This document shows positions 1-5,328 of a DNA stretch of 5,328 nucleotides, piece by piece. The position numbers were made by a program, and so were the translations under genes. The DNA is taken from positions 1 to 5,328 of the forward strand of contig JAULYI010000142.1 in NCBI GenBank assembly GCA_032117915.1, given 5' to 3'. The notes beneath the pieces were generated by a model. That model made no database searches, was not told the DNA's origin, and worked only from the letters and a program-made list of their open reading frames with translations. How positions within the stretch are numbered: position 1 is the stretch's first letter; each line of letters opens with the position of its first letter. This DNA comes from ZLKRG46 sp032117915 (lineage in GTDB: Bacteria > Bacteroidota > Ignavibacteria > Kapaibacteriales > Kapaibacteriaceae).

Positions 1-1757
1 CGAAGCGAGCGGACGGCATCGATGGATGTCGCGCGCAGCGTATCGGCAACGCCAATGGCGGCAAGGACGCGGCCGTTGACGGCGACGTATACGGATGTTG
101 CGCCGGCGTGGGCCATCGATGTAGCAGCTTCTGATAGATCGGCTGGGATGATCAACAGCGCATCCTGCATCAGTTCTTCGCTGCCGATCCGCACACGGTA
201 TCCATCAACGATGCCAACAGTACCTTTTCCGACGACGGCCTCACTACGTTCGACGGGCAGATCCGTCACTGCCCCTATCTGTGCCTGAGACAATGTTGCA
301 GGGGGCTCTGAGAGTGCCTTGGCAACGGGATGCTCGGAGCGGCGTTCCAGACTGGTAATGATCGACCACAGCTGTGCCGGGTCGATGTCGGACGCAGCCG
401 AGGTGTAGGCAACGTCGATAAATCTTGGAGCACCGACGGTGAGTGTTCCCGTTTTGTCGAGGACAACGGTATCGACCTGTTGGAACTGCTCAAGGCTTTG
501 TGCGGAGCCAAAGAGGATGCCGCGCTCGGCAGCGATCCCCGTGCCAACGACGATGGCCGTCGGCGTTGCCAGACCAAGGGCGCACGGACAGGCAATGATC
601 AACACAGCAATGGCGGCCTGGACGGCATGAGCGAAGGTGTTGTCTGCCGGCCCGATAATCATCCACGCGACAAACGTGAACACGGCAATAACCATCACGG
701 CGGGAACAAAGATGCCACTGACGCGATCCGCTAGCCGCTGGATGGGCGCTTTGCCTCCCTGAGCCCGCTCCACGGCTGCGATGATGCCTGCGAGTACCGT
801 ATCGGCTCCGACGGCAGACGTACGCATCACCAGTGCACCGTTGCCATTGAGCGTTCCGCCAATGACGTGCTCGTTGATCGTCCGCTCAACAGGCATACTC
901 TCGCCGGTAACCATCGATTCATCGATGGTCGAGTATCCTTCAACAATGACGCCGTCAAGTGGAATGCGCTCGCCCGGACGAATCATGACGAGGTCGCCGA
1001 CAACGACGTCATCGATCGCGACGTCGGAAGGCTGTCCGTCGCGCAGCACTCGAGCCGCGGGCGGACGTAGTTCCATCAGGCGTTGCAATGCATCGGCTGC
1101 ACGTCCTTTGGCACGCGTTTCGAGAAAGCGGCCAACAAGAACAAGCGTGATGATCGTAGCAGTCGTATCAAGGTAGGCACCGACATGATGTTGTGTGCCA
1201 GCTACTGCATCAGGGGCCAGGATGGTCACTGCACTGTAGAGGAAGGCTGTACCCGTACCAAGACTGACCAAGCTGTCCATCGACAGGGAGCGATACCGAA
1301 GGCCTCGAACGGCGGTCACGAAGAACGACCGTCCAGCCCAAAGAACCGGTACGGTCAAGAACAGGAGGAGAACGTCCACCCAACGGTGATGGAGCAGTGC
1401 ATGCCCGCCTGGGATCATGGCAAGCATCGACGTTGCCATGACGATAACGGTCAATGGAATGCTCAGGCGCAGTGATGCTCGTAACGATTCTAGTGATTCT
1501 TCGCGTCGTGCCTGACTGGTGTCAACGGCAGGGCGGCTACGCTCGGCATAGACGGCTTCTGGCGTGTAGCCTGCACGGGCGATGGCATCCTGAATGCTGC
1601 GGTCGTCAACGGCATCTTCGACGTAGATCGTGGCACGGTTCATCACCAGGTTGACGGAAGCATCGATGATGCCCGGCGTCTTTTGCAGTTCGTCTTCTAC
1701 GCGCTGCACGCATGCAGCGCAGTGCATGCCACCGATCTCGGCATAGATCGTTTTCAC
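1..1757 (-). CDS. copA: Copper(I)-exporting P1B-type ATPase, 3' end cut by window edge
   Basis: Heavy-metal P-type ATPase of the inner membrane that uses ATP to move Cu(I) from the cytoplasm to the periplasm. The 585 visible residues show the family order: one N-terminal HMA metal-binding domain (GMHCAAC, Cys13 and Cys16), membrane segments around 98-115, 127-148, 162-180 and 198-212, the actuator loop with TGES at 284-287, a membrane segment at about 348-369, the ion-site CPC at 390-392 (ACPCALGLATPT), the phosphorylation motif DKTGTLT with Asp434, and the SEHP nucleotide-binding motif at 474-477. CPC plus an HMA CxxC fits Cu(I)/Ag(I) specificity. The hinge GDGxNDxP motif and the last membrane helices lie beyond the left edge, so completeness cannot be judged. 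The start is GTG at 1757, with GGAG nine nt upstream; the HMA fold begins directly after it. It is the last visible gene of the operon, 46 nt after msrA. Silver rather than copper is possible; other metals are less likely. Confidence 0.95.
   Translation of the reverse strand, partial: MKTIYAEIGGMHCAACVQRVEDELQKTPGIIDASVNLVMNRATIYVEDAVDDRSIQDAIARAGYTPEAVYAERSRPAVDTSQARREESLESLRASLRLSIPLTVIVMATSMLAMIPGGHALLHHRWVDVLLLFLTVPVLWAGRSFFVTAVRGLRYRSLSMDSLVSLGTGTAFLYSAVTILAPDAVAGTQHHVGAYLDTTATIITLVLVGRFLETRAKGRAADALQRLMELRPPAARVLRDGQPSDVAIDDVVVGDLVMIRPGERIPLDGVIVEGYSTIDESMVTGESMPVERTINEHVIGGTLNGNGALVMRTSAVGADTVLAGIIAAVERAQGGKAPIQRLADRVSGIFVPAVMVIAVFTFVAWMIIGPADNTFAHAVQAAIAVLIIACPCALGLATPTAIVVGTGIAAERGILFGSAQSLEQFQQVDTVVLDKTGTLTVGAPRFIDVAYTSAASDIDPAQLWSIITSLERRSEHPVAKALSEPPATLSQAQIGAVTDLPVERSEAVVGKGTVGIVDGYRVRIGSEELMQDALLIIPADLSEAATSMAHAGATSVYVAVNGRVLAAIGVADTLRATSIDAVRSL
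910..929. repeat. Perfect 9-bp inverted repeat with 2-nt spacer inside copA
   Basis: ACCATCGAT and ATCGATGGT are separated by TC. The repeat falls on the codons for TIDESMV, just before TGES in the actuator domain. ATCGAT recurs across this window as a result of favoured Ile-Asp and Ser codons, so this is most likely a by-product of codon choice. Confidence 0.3.
1701..1720 (-). repeat. Perfect 8-bp stem, 4-nt loop hairpin early in copA
   Basis: GCGCTGCA and TGCAGCGC flank a four-base loop. In the transcript this hairpin covers about nt 38 to 57 of copA, across the codons of the CAAC metal-binding motif and the residues just after it. No T-run follows, so it is not an intrinsic terminator. 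A stem of this size is expected roughly once per 10 kb by chance, so function is uncertain. Confidence 0.4.
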
Positions 1758-1766
1758 GATAGTCTG

Positions 1767-1770
1767 CTCC
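1767..1770 (-). promoter_or_regulatory. Ribosome binding site of copA
   Basis: On the minus strand GGAG lies nine nt before the GTG start at 1757. It supports GTG over an in-frame TTG at 1775, which would place this GGAG inside the coding region. Confidence 0.6.
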
Positions 1771-1803
1771 GGCAACGCGTTACCAGGATGGTTCCAGCGA
1801 ATG

Positions 1804-2478
1804 TCATTTGTATTGCTGCTTTACGCGGTCGCCGAACTTCTGCATGAACTTCTCGACCTTCGGCCTTACGACAAAGGCACAGTATGGCTGCGAGCCGTTC
1901 TCGTTAAAGTAGTTCTGGTGGTAGTTCTCGGCCACGTAGAACGTACTTGCCGGAACGACCTCGGTAACAATCGGGTCGGACCACGACTTGGCCGAATCAA
2001 GCTGCTTGATGTAGTCCGTGGCAACGTCACGCTGCTCGTCTGATACGTACATGATGATGCTGCGGTACTGTGTGCCAACGTCATTGCCCTGGCGATTGCG
2101 TGTCGTTGGGTCATGCGCCGTAAAGAACACATGCAGGATATCGGCGTACGACACAATGCGAGGGTCAAACGTCACCCGGCAGACCTCTGCATGACCCGTC
2201 GTACCGTCGCATACCTGCTTGTACGAAGGATTATCTACGGTACCACCTGCATAACCGCTTTCTACATGCGATACGCCATCGAGACGTTGAAAGACGGCTT
2301 CGATGCACCAGAAGCACCCGCCGCCAAGAATGGCAATGCCGGTATCGGCTGAAGACATGGATGTTCCTTTCGATGTTGGTGCCGGAACTCGACCATCGCC
2401 CCCTGCTTCGGCACAGGCCGTTACGGTGAGGAAGGCAAGGCAGGCTGCAAGAGCGTGGTGGAGTCGGCGAGTGAGCAT
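1804..2478 (-). CDS. msrA: Peptide methionine sulfoxide reductase MsrA, predicted lipoprotein
   Basis: Reduces the S-epimer of methionine sulfoxide in proteins. The catalytic motif GCFWCIE gives Cys55 as nucleophile. The other family residues are present: GHAEV (Glu98), HDPTTRNRQGNDVGTQYRS (Asp133, Tyr138), FYVAENYHQ, and a C-terminal PYC (Cys200) as likely resolving cysteine. Cys58, Cys90 and Cys100 are extra. Residues 1-22 form a lipoprotein signal: charged MLTRR, a hydrophobic stretch, and the lipobox VTAC with Cys22. A low-complexity linker of about 20 residues follows, so the full-length form should be membrane-anchored and periplasmic. The start at 2478 has no recognisable Shine-Dalgarno and may depend on coupling to mscS, which ends 11 nt upstream. 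Met41 at 2358 has a good one and would give a leaderless protein of ordinary MsrA size (184 aa). No MsrB partner is in the window. Confidence 0.95.
   Translation of the reverse strand: MLTRRLHHALAACLAFLTVTACAEAGGDGRVPAPTSKGTSMSSADTGIAILGGGCFWCIEAVFQRLDGVSHVESGYAGGTVDNPSYKQVCDGTTGHAEVCRVTFDPRIVSYADILHVFFTAHDPTTRNRQGNDVGTQYRSIIMYVSDEQRDVATDYIKQLDSAKSWSDPIVTEVVPASTFYVAENYHQNYFNENGSQPYCAFVVRPKVEKFMQKFGDRVKQQYK
2364..2370 (-). promoter_or_regulatory. Internal ribosome binding site before Met41 of msrA
   Basis: On the minus strand AAAGGAA lies five nt before the ATG at 2358, inside the msrA signal/linker region. It resembles the AAAGGA before arsM, and is better than anything before the upstream msrA ATG at 2478. 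It may drive a second, cytoplasmic MsrA form starting MSSADTG, or indicate that this is the real start. Confidence 0.5.
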
Positions 2479-2489
2479 GGAATCGTTGG

Positions 2490-3284
2490 TTATTGTGGGA
2501 CCTTTGGGACGGGATATCCTGCCTCGCGTGCGACCGTGCGAATGACGTCATTCGTGACTGCCGCTACGCGCTGCACGTACATCGGCTGCGTAAACGGCCG
2601 AACGGCCAGCAGCGTTCCGGCAGGTGTGAACTCAAGGATGAAGATCTCGGGCTCGGGCGTTGCCAGAACGTTGGGTATGGCAGACACCGCGGCACGGATG
2701 CGCTCGATCGCATCGTCGATGTCGACGCCATGGGCAAGGAGCATCGTCTTGTCGACGCGACGGATCCCGGACGCTGTCAGGTTCTGGATGTTGTCGGCAA
2801 ACAGCTTGTTGTTGCCGATAAAGGTCTTCACGCCATCGGCCGTTGTAAGCGTGGTTGCAAACATGCCGATCTCATCGACCGTGCCGGTGATGCCGGCAGC
2901 CGTGATCACGTCGCCCACCTGAAACGGCCGCAGGATGAGCAGGAAGGCGCCCGCAGCGAAGTTGGCCAGCAGGCCGCCCCAGGCCGTGCCGATGGCCAGA
3001 CCTGCAGCAGCCATCAGAGCAGCGAACGACGTGGTCTCGACGCCGAACTGCGCAAGGATGGCGATGATCAGCAGGACGTTCAGCGCAAAGCCACCGATCG
3101 ATTGCAGATATCGCTGCAGTGTCGGATCGATATGATGCAGGATCATCGACCGTCGTGCCAGACGCATCAGCAGCGAGATCGCATAGCGTCCGGCGATCCA
3201 CAGTGCTATCGCACCTAGGATTCGAAGTCCATAGTGCATCAGAAGTGGAGCCAGCTGATTCCAGAGTGCAGTTGCGTCGAACAT
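2490..3284 (-). CDS. mscS: Small-conductance mechanosensitive channel, MscS family
   Basis: Inner-membrane channel that opens under membrane tension and releases solutes during hypo-osmotic shock. The 264 residues are close to the minimal MscS length (E. coli 286). There are three membrane helices: about 17-38, 62-82 and the pore helix TM3 at 87-118 (AAAGLAIGTAWGGLLANFAAG). The beta domain starts at RPFQVGDVI (119-127) with GxVxEI and TTLTTADG, followed by NxIQNLT and RRVDKT, and a C-terminal alpha/beta domain from about 180. The usual IPN before the pore-facing loop reads IGN here. The residue aligned with pore-seal Leu109 of E. coli is Thr100, and Gln112-Gly113 are replaced by Gly-Gly. The ATG at 3284 lacks an obvious Shine-Dalgarno but gives a complete TM1; Met16 would remove its lead-in. 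It lies 27 nt after crcB and 11 nt before msrA. The substrate could differ from that of E. coli MscS. Confidence 0.92.
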   Translation of the reverse strand: MFDATALWNQLAPLLMHYGLRILGAIALWIAGRYAISLLMRLARRSMILHHIDPTLQRYLQSIGGFALNVLLIIAILAQFGVETTSFAALMAAAGLAIGTAWGGLLANFAAGAFLLILRPFQVGDVITAAGITGTVDEIGMFATTLTTADGVKTFIGNNKLFADNIQNLTASGIRRVDKTMLLAHGVDIDDAIERIRAAVSAIPNVLATPEPEIFILEFTPAGTLLAVRPFTQPMYVQRVAAVTNDVIRTVAREAGYPVPKVPQ

Positions 3285-3311
3285 GGCATATATCGTCGAA
3301 GTGGTGAAATC

Positions 3312-3698
3312 CTATGGCTGCGAGAGCATGCGCACGAACGCAGCGGCACCGGCAGCTGCAGCAAGTCCGAGAAGCATGCTTAGCAGAGCATAGACAATTG
3401 CAAGAGCGAGTCGGCCGTGATCGGTCATCGTCAGCAACTCAACCGCAACGGTCGAGAACGTGGTGAAGCCTCCACACAGGCCTGTGCCCAGCAGCAACAT
3501 CCACTCGCGAGACAGGGATGTGTGGTGCGATGCCAGCATGGTCAGTGCCCCTAAGACACCACTACCCACCACGTTGATGATAAGTGTGGATAGGGGCATG
3601 GTGCCGACGGCGGTGGGAAGCCACTGTGCAACGAGGTAGCGGAGTCCGCTGCCTGCCGCCCCGCCGAGCATGACCAAGAGAAGCTGCATCAACAACAT
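3312..3698 (-). CDS. crcB: Fluoride exporter CrcB/Fluc
   Basis: Small four-helix membrane protein that works as an antiparallel dimer to let fluoride leave the cell. At 128 aa it has the usual length. Visible signatures: GGAAGSGLRY (12-21) in TM1, INVVGSGVLGAL with the conserved Asn42 in TM2, and GLCGGFTTFST (73-83) in TM3 carrying the Phe-box residues Phe78 and Phe81 and the TTFS break. TM4 is at about 97-122. It is a single copy, so a homodimer is likely. Two starts are possible: ATG at 3698, which overlaps arsM by 10 nt, or Met4 at 3689, whose ATG shares one base with the arsM stop (TGATG). The protein is the same apart from three residues. No fluoride riboswitch was found before it or before arsM, so fluoride control is not evident. 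Confidence 0.95.
   Translation of the reverse strand: MLLMQLLLVMLGGAAGSGLRYLVAQWLPTAVGTMPLSTLIINVVGSGVLGALTMLASHHTSLSREWMLLLGTGLCGGFTTFSTVAVELLTMTDHGRLALAIVYALLSMLLGLAAAAGAAAFVRMLSQP
3687..3691 (-). promoter_or_regulatory. TGATG stop-start junction between arsM and crcB
   Basis: On the minus strand the arsM stop TGA (3691-3689) shares its A with the ATG of crcB codon 4 (3689-3687). This suggests translational coupling, whichever crcB ATG is used. A weak GGA lies eight nt before the second ATG. Confidence 0.45.
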
Positions 3699-4528
3699 CC
3701 AGACGAAGGTGAGCAGACCTGGTCGGCGGGCTTCATGCCATAGACATTCACACTGACGATGCCGGTTCCGCCGGCGCGCATCGTGGCGATCTCTTCGGTC
3801 GTCAGGTAGGACCCAAGGATGTCGTCCGGCAGGTCCACAACGGTGGCACGTTGCACAGCGATACCCATGAAACCAACATCGGCCAGCATACTCAGATAGT
3901 CGTGCTCCTGGATGGCACCGCTCACGCAGCCGGCATACATCTCGGCATCGTGGCGGAGTGCATCGGGCAGCTCGCCGCGTAGGACGATATCGCTTACGCT
4001 GAAGTGGCCTCCGGGCTTGAGCACCCGGTGCATCTCGGCGAAGGCCTTTTGCTTGTCCGGTACCAGGTTCAGCACGCAGTTGCTTATCACGACGTCGGCC
4101 CTGTTGGCTGCGATCGGCAGTGACTCGATGTCGCCCTGACGGAACTCAACATTGTTGAATCCCAGCGTATCGGCATTGATACGGGCCTTCTCGATCATGG
4201 CCGGCGTCATATCGACGCCGATGATCTTACCGGCCGGACCGGCGATGGCGCGCGCCACGAAGCAGTCGTTGCCGGCGCCCGAGCCGAGGTCGACGACGGT
4301 GTCGCCCTCACGGATCTGGGCGAAGGCCGTGGGAATGCCACAGCCAAGGCCAAGGTCGGCGTCTTGCACATAGCCTTGCTCGTTCGAATAGTCCTGCGCG
4401 AAGATCGTATAGTCAACCGTTGAGCATCCGCCCACGCCGCAGCACGACGCAGCGTTCGCTTCGCGTGACTGCTGAGCGATCTCGGTGTACTTCTCGGTTA
4501 CGATCTGCTTGAGGTCTGTTCCGGTCAT
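3689..4528 (-). CDS. arsM: Arsenite S-adenosylmethionine methyltransferase ArsM
   Basis: Cytoplasmic class I SAM-dependent methyltransferase that adds methyl groups to As(III), giving methylated and volatile arsenicals. The Rossmann SAM site is VVDLGSGAGND (78-88), followed by GVDMTPAMIEKAR (104-116), GDIESLP, SNCVLNLVPDKQKAF (149-163) and RVLKPGGHFSVSDIV. The arsenic-binding cysteines of the family are present: an N-terminal pair Cys29-Cys30, Cys63 in GLGCGIP, Cys151 in SNCV and Cys201 in AGCVSGA. Extra cysteines are Cys35, Cys89 and a C-terminal Cys272-SPSSG-Cys278-Cys279. The 279 aa are normal for bacterial ArsM. The ATG at 4528 has AAAGGA seven nt upstream, making it the best-supported start in the operon. 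It is the first gene of the unit and divergent from lpxB. No arsR or other ars gene is in the window, so control by arsenic is not shown. Confidence 0.96.
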   Translation of the reverse strand: MTGTDLKQIVTEKYTEIAQQSREANAASCCGVGGCSTVDYTIFAQDYSNEQGYVQDADLGLGCGIPTAFAQIREGDTVVDLGSGAGNDCFVARAIAGPAGKIIGVDMTPAMIEKARINADTLGFNNVEFRQGDIESLPIAANRADVVISNCVLNLVPDKQKAFAEMHRVLKPGGHFSVSDIVLRGELPDALRHDAEMYAGCVSGAIQEHDYLSMLADVGFMGIAVQRATVVDLPDDILGSYLTTEEIATMRAGGTGIVSVNVYGMKPADQVCSPSSGCC

Positions 4529-4535
4529 GGCAGTA

Positions 4536-4541
4536 TCCTTT
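4536..4541 (-). promoter_or_regulatory. Ribosome binding site of arsM
   Basis: On the minus strand AAAGGA ends seven nt before the ATG at 4528, which fixes the arsM start. Confidence 0.7.
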
Positions 4542-4552
4542 GGGTGGTTAGG

Positions 4553-4565
4553 TCGTCAATGACGA
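4553..4565. promoter_or_regulatory. Perfect 6-1-6 palindrome, candidate operator of the arsM operon
   Basis: TCGTCA-A-TGACGA is a perfect inverted repeat 24 nt upstream of the arsM ATG. It overlaps the TAGATTCG promoter-like octamer and its expected start point, a typical repressor position. No regulator gene is present to pair it with, and I do not recognise the site as a known family operator. Confidence 0.35.
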
Positions 4566-4570
4566 ATCTA
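4563..4570 (-). promoter_or_regulatory. Bacteroidota-like -7 element before arsM
   Basis: On the minus strand TAGATTCG matches TAnnTTTG at all but one defined position, with a weak TTTC about 21 nt upstream in place of a -33 TTTG. Transcription would begin about 25 nt before the arsM ATG, leaving room for the AAAGGA site. This is inference from spacing and consensus only. Confidence 0.35.
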
Positions 4571-4605
4571 CTGCAATCATGGTGCTTACGGGAAAGCTGA
4601 TGCGG

Positions 4606-4613
4606 TAGATTTG
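4606..4613 (+). promoter_or_regulatory. Bacteroidota-like -7 element directly before lpxB
   Basis: TAGATTTG matches the TAnnTTTG consensus exactly and ends four nt before the lpxB ATG. If used, transcription would begin at or next to the ATG, giving a leaderless message. No convincing -33 TTTG lies at the usual distance. Its TAG is also the in-frame stop that rules out any upstream lpxB start. Confidence 0.3.
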
Positions 4614-4617
4614 TGCC

Positions 4618-5328
4618 ATGCCCTCATCTGCCGACATCGTTCGCATCTTCATAGCCGCCGGTGATCCCTCCGGTGACATCCACGCGGCGCGTCTCATGGA
4701 GCAGATCCGGCGGCGTATGCCATTCGTGCAGTTCGAGGGTATCGGCGGTCCCGCGATGGAGCTCCAGGGGTTGCGCTCCTTGGCTAGACTCGACCAGCTG
4801 GCCGTGACGGGTTTCTGGGAAGTGGCCAAGCGCTATGGATACTTCCGCTCTCTGCTGCACCGATGTGCCGAACTGCTGCAGCAGCGCGGTCGATACCGTC
4901 TGTTCCTGCCTGTTGACTATCCGGGCTTTAACCTGCGCTTGGCTGCCTTTGCAAAACGCGCTGGCGTCCGTACCGCCTATTACATCGCCCCGCAGACGTG
5001 GGCATGGGGCAGTGGACGCACCAAGGCCATGGCCGACCTCATCGATGAACTCTACGTGGTGTTTCCGTTTGAAGAGACCTTCTTCCGGCAGCATGGCGTG
5101 CGCGCAACGCATGTTGGACATCCGCTGTTGGACGATCCGGCCTTTACCGGTGTTGGCGCTCACGTGTCTCGCACGGTGGCGCTGCTGCCGGGTAGCCGTG
5201 CGCAAGAGGTGAAACGCCATGCGCTCCTGCTGGCGCAGACGGCCGATGCGGTGCGCCGCAAGGACGGAGATATCGCGTTTGCCTGTCCGGTGGTTCCACG
5301 CGTCGATGCTGCGCTGTACGAGCCGCTG
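4618..5328 (+). CDS. lpxB: Lipid A disaccharide synthase, 3' end cut by window edge
   Basis: Glycosyltransferase family 19 enzyme at the inner face of the inner membrane. It joins UDP-2,3-diacylglucosamine and lipid X to form the tetraacyl disaccharide of lipid A. The 237 visible residues, about 60 percent of a normal 380-aa protein, carry the family signatures: FIAAGDPSGDIHAARL (11-26), FEGIGGPAM, AVTGFWEV, LPVDYPGFNLRLA with the likely catalytic Asp100, YYIAPQTWAWG (121-131), FPFEETFFRQHG, THVGHPLLDDP, and LLPGSRAQEVKRH (189-201), which begins the donor-binding half. The rest of that domain lies off the right edge. The ATG at 4618 is preceded three codons upstream by an in-frame TAG (4606), and the next Met (27) is past the first motif, so the start is firm. 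No Shine-Dalgarno is visible. It is divergent from the arsM operon and functionally unrelated to it. Confidence 0.96.
   Translation, partial: MPSSADIVRIFIAAGDPSGDIHAARLMEQIRRRMPFVQFEGIGGPAMELQGLRSLARLDQLAVTGFWEVAKRYGYFRSLLHRCAELLQQRGRYRLFLPVDYPGFNLRLAAFAKRAGVRTAYYIAPQTWAWGSGRTKAMADLIDELYVVFPFEETFFRQHGVRATHVGHPLLDDPAFTGVGAHVSRTVALLPGSRAQEVKRHALLLAQTADAVRRKDGDIAFACPVVPRVDAALYEPL

Noticed and set aside
910..929. Inverted repeat in copA as an operator or recombination site
   Set aside because: It lies in a conserved protein motif, and ATCGAT recurs throughout the window; codon choice explains it.
1083..1475. Open frames of about 130 codons on the plus strand across copA
   Set aside because: They are shadows of the CopA frame, which carries HMA, CPC, TGES and DKTGTLT motifs.
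1773..1775. TTG as an upstream start for copA
   Set aside because: It is in frame but has no ribosome site of its own, and would bury the GGAG that suits the GTG at 1757.
1758..1803. Terminator or promoter in the msrA-copA gap
   Set aside because: It holds only an 8-nt AACGCGTT palindrome (1774-1781) and a 4-bp stem (ACCA/TGGT), with no T-run. The gap is best read as a leader with a ribosome site.
2493..3218. 241-codon open frame on the plus strand across mscS
   Set aside because: It is antisense to a clear MscS channel; the translated product is Arg, Gln and Asp rich with no family signature.
4529..4617. Fluoride riboswitch before the operon that contains crcB
   Set aside because: The conserved GGxGAUGG start and the downstream pseudoknot elements are not found here on the minus strand, nor immediately before crcB.
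4624..5220. 198-codon open frame on the minus strand opposite lpxB
   Set aside because: It is fully antisense to a gene with strong LpxB motifs, shows no recognisable domain, and is explained by the codon bias of the real gene.
1..5328. CRISPR array, insertion sequence, tRNA or attachment site
   Set aside because: No spaced direct repeats, transposase frames, terminal repeats or tRNA-like folds were seen; the window is nearly all ordinary coding sequence.

Overview
The window looks like a chromosomal stretch from a Gram-negative, fairly GC-rich bacterium. An outer membrane is implied by a lipid A synthesis gene (lpxB) and by a predicted lipoprotein signal on MsrA. Two octamers resembling the Bacteroidota-type -7 promoter element (TAnnTTTG) sit back to back in the only divergent intergenic gap. 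This points weakly to the Bacteroidota/Chlorobi (FCB) side; the species cannot be named from what is here.

Layout: five genes run leftward on the minus strand from 4528 to the left edge in the order arsM, crcB, mscS, msrA, copA. The junctions are a 10-nt overlap and gaps of 27, 11 and 46 nt, so they are very likely one operon. To the right, across an 88-89 nt divergent promoter gap (4529-4617), lpxB runs on the plus strand and leaves the window. copA is cut by the left edge and lpxB by the right edge. Coding density is almost complete: no gene-free stretch exceeds 90 nt, and no RNA gene, mobile element or CRISPR array was seen.

How the genes fit together: the minus-strand operon reads as a general toxic-ion and damage defence cassette. 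ArsM methylates arsenite, CrcB (Fluc) exports fluoride, an MscS-type channel relieves osmotic pressure, a lipoprotein-type MsrA repairs oxidised methionine outside the cytoplasm, and a CPC-type P-type ATPase exports copper(I). No metal-responsive regulator (ArsR, CueR, CsoR) and no fluoride riboswitch is visible. The only candidate control element is a perfect 6-1-6 palindrome overlapping the putative arsM promoter. lpxB is an unrelated envelope biogenesis gene.

All six genes belong to known families. I see no evidence of an undescribed multi-gene system. The points most worth a second look are the mixed operon, the second well-placed ribosome site inside msrA, the altered pore residues in MscS, the promoter arrangement in the divergent gap, and the Cys-rich ends of ArsM.
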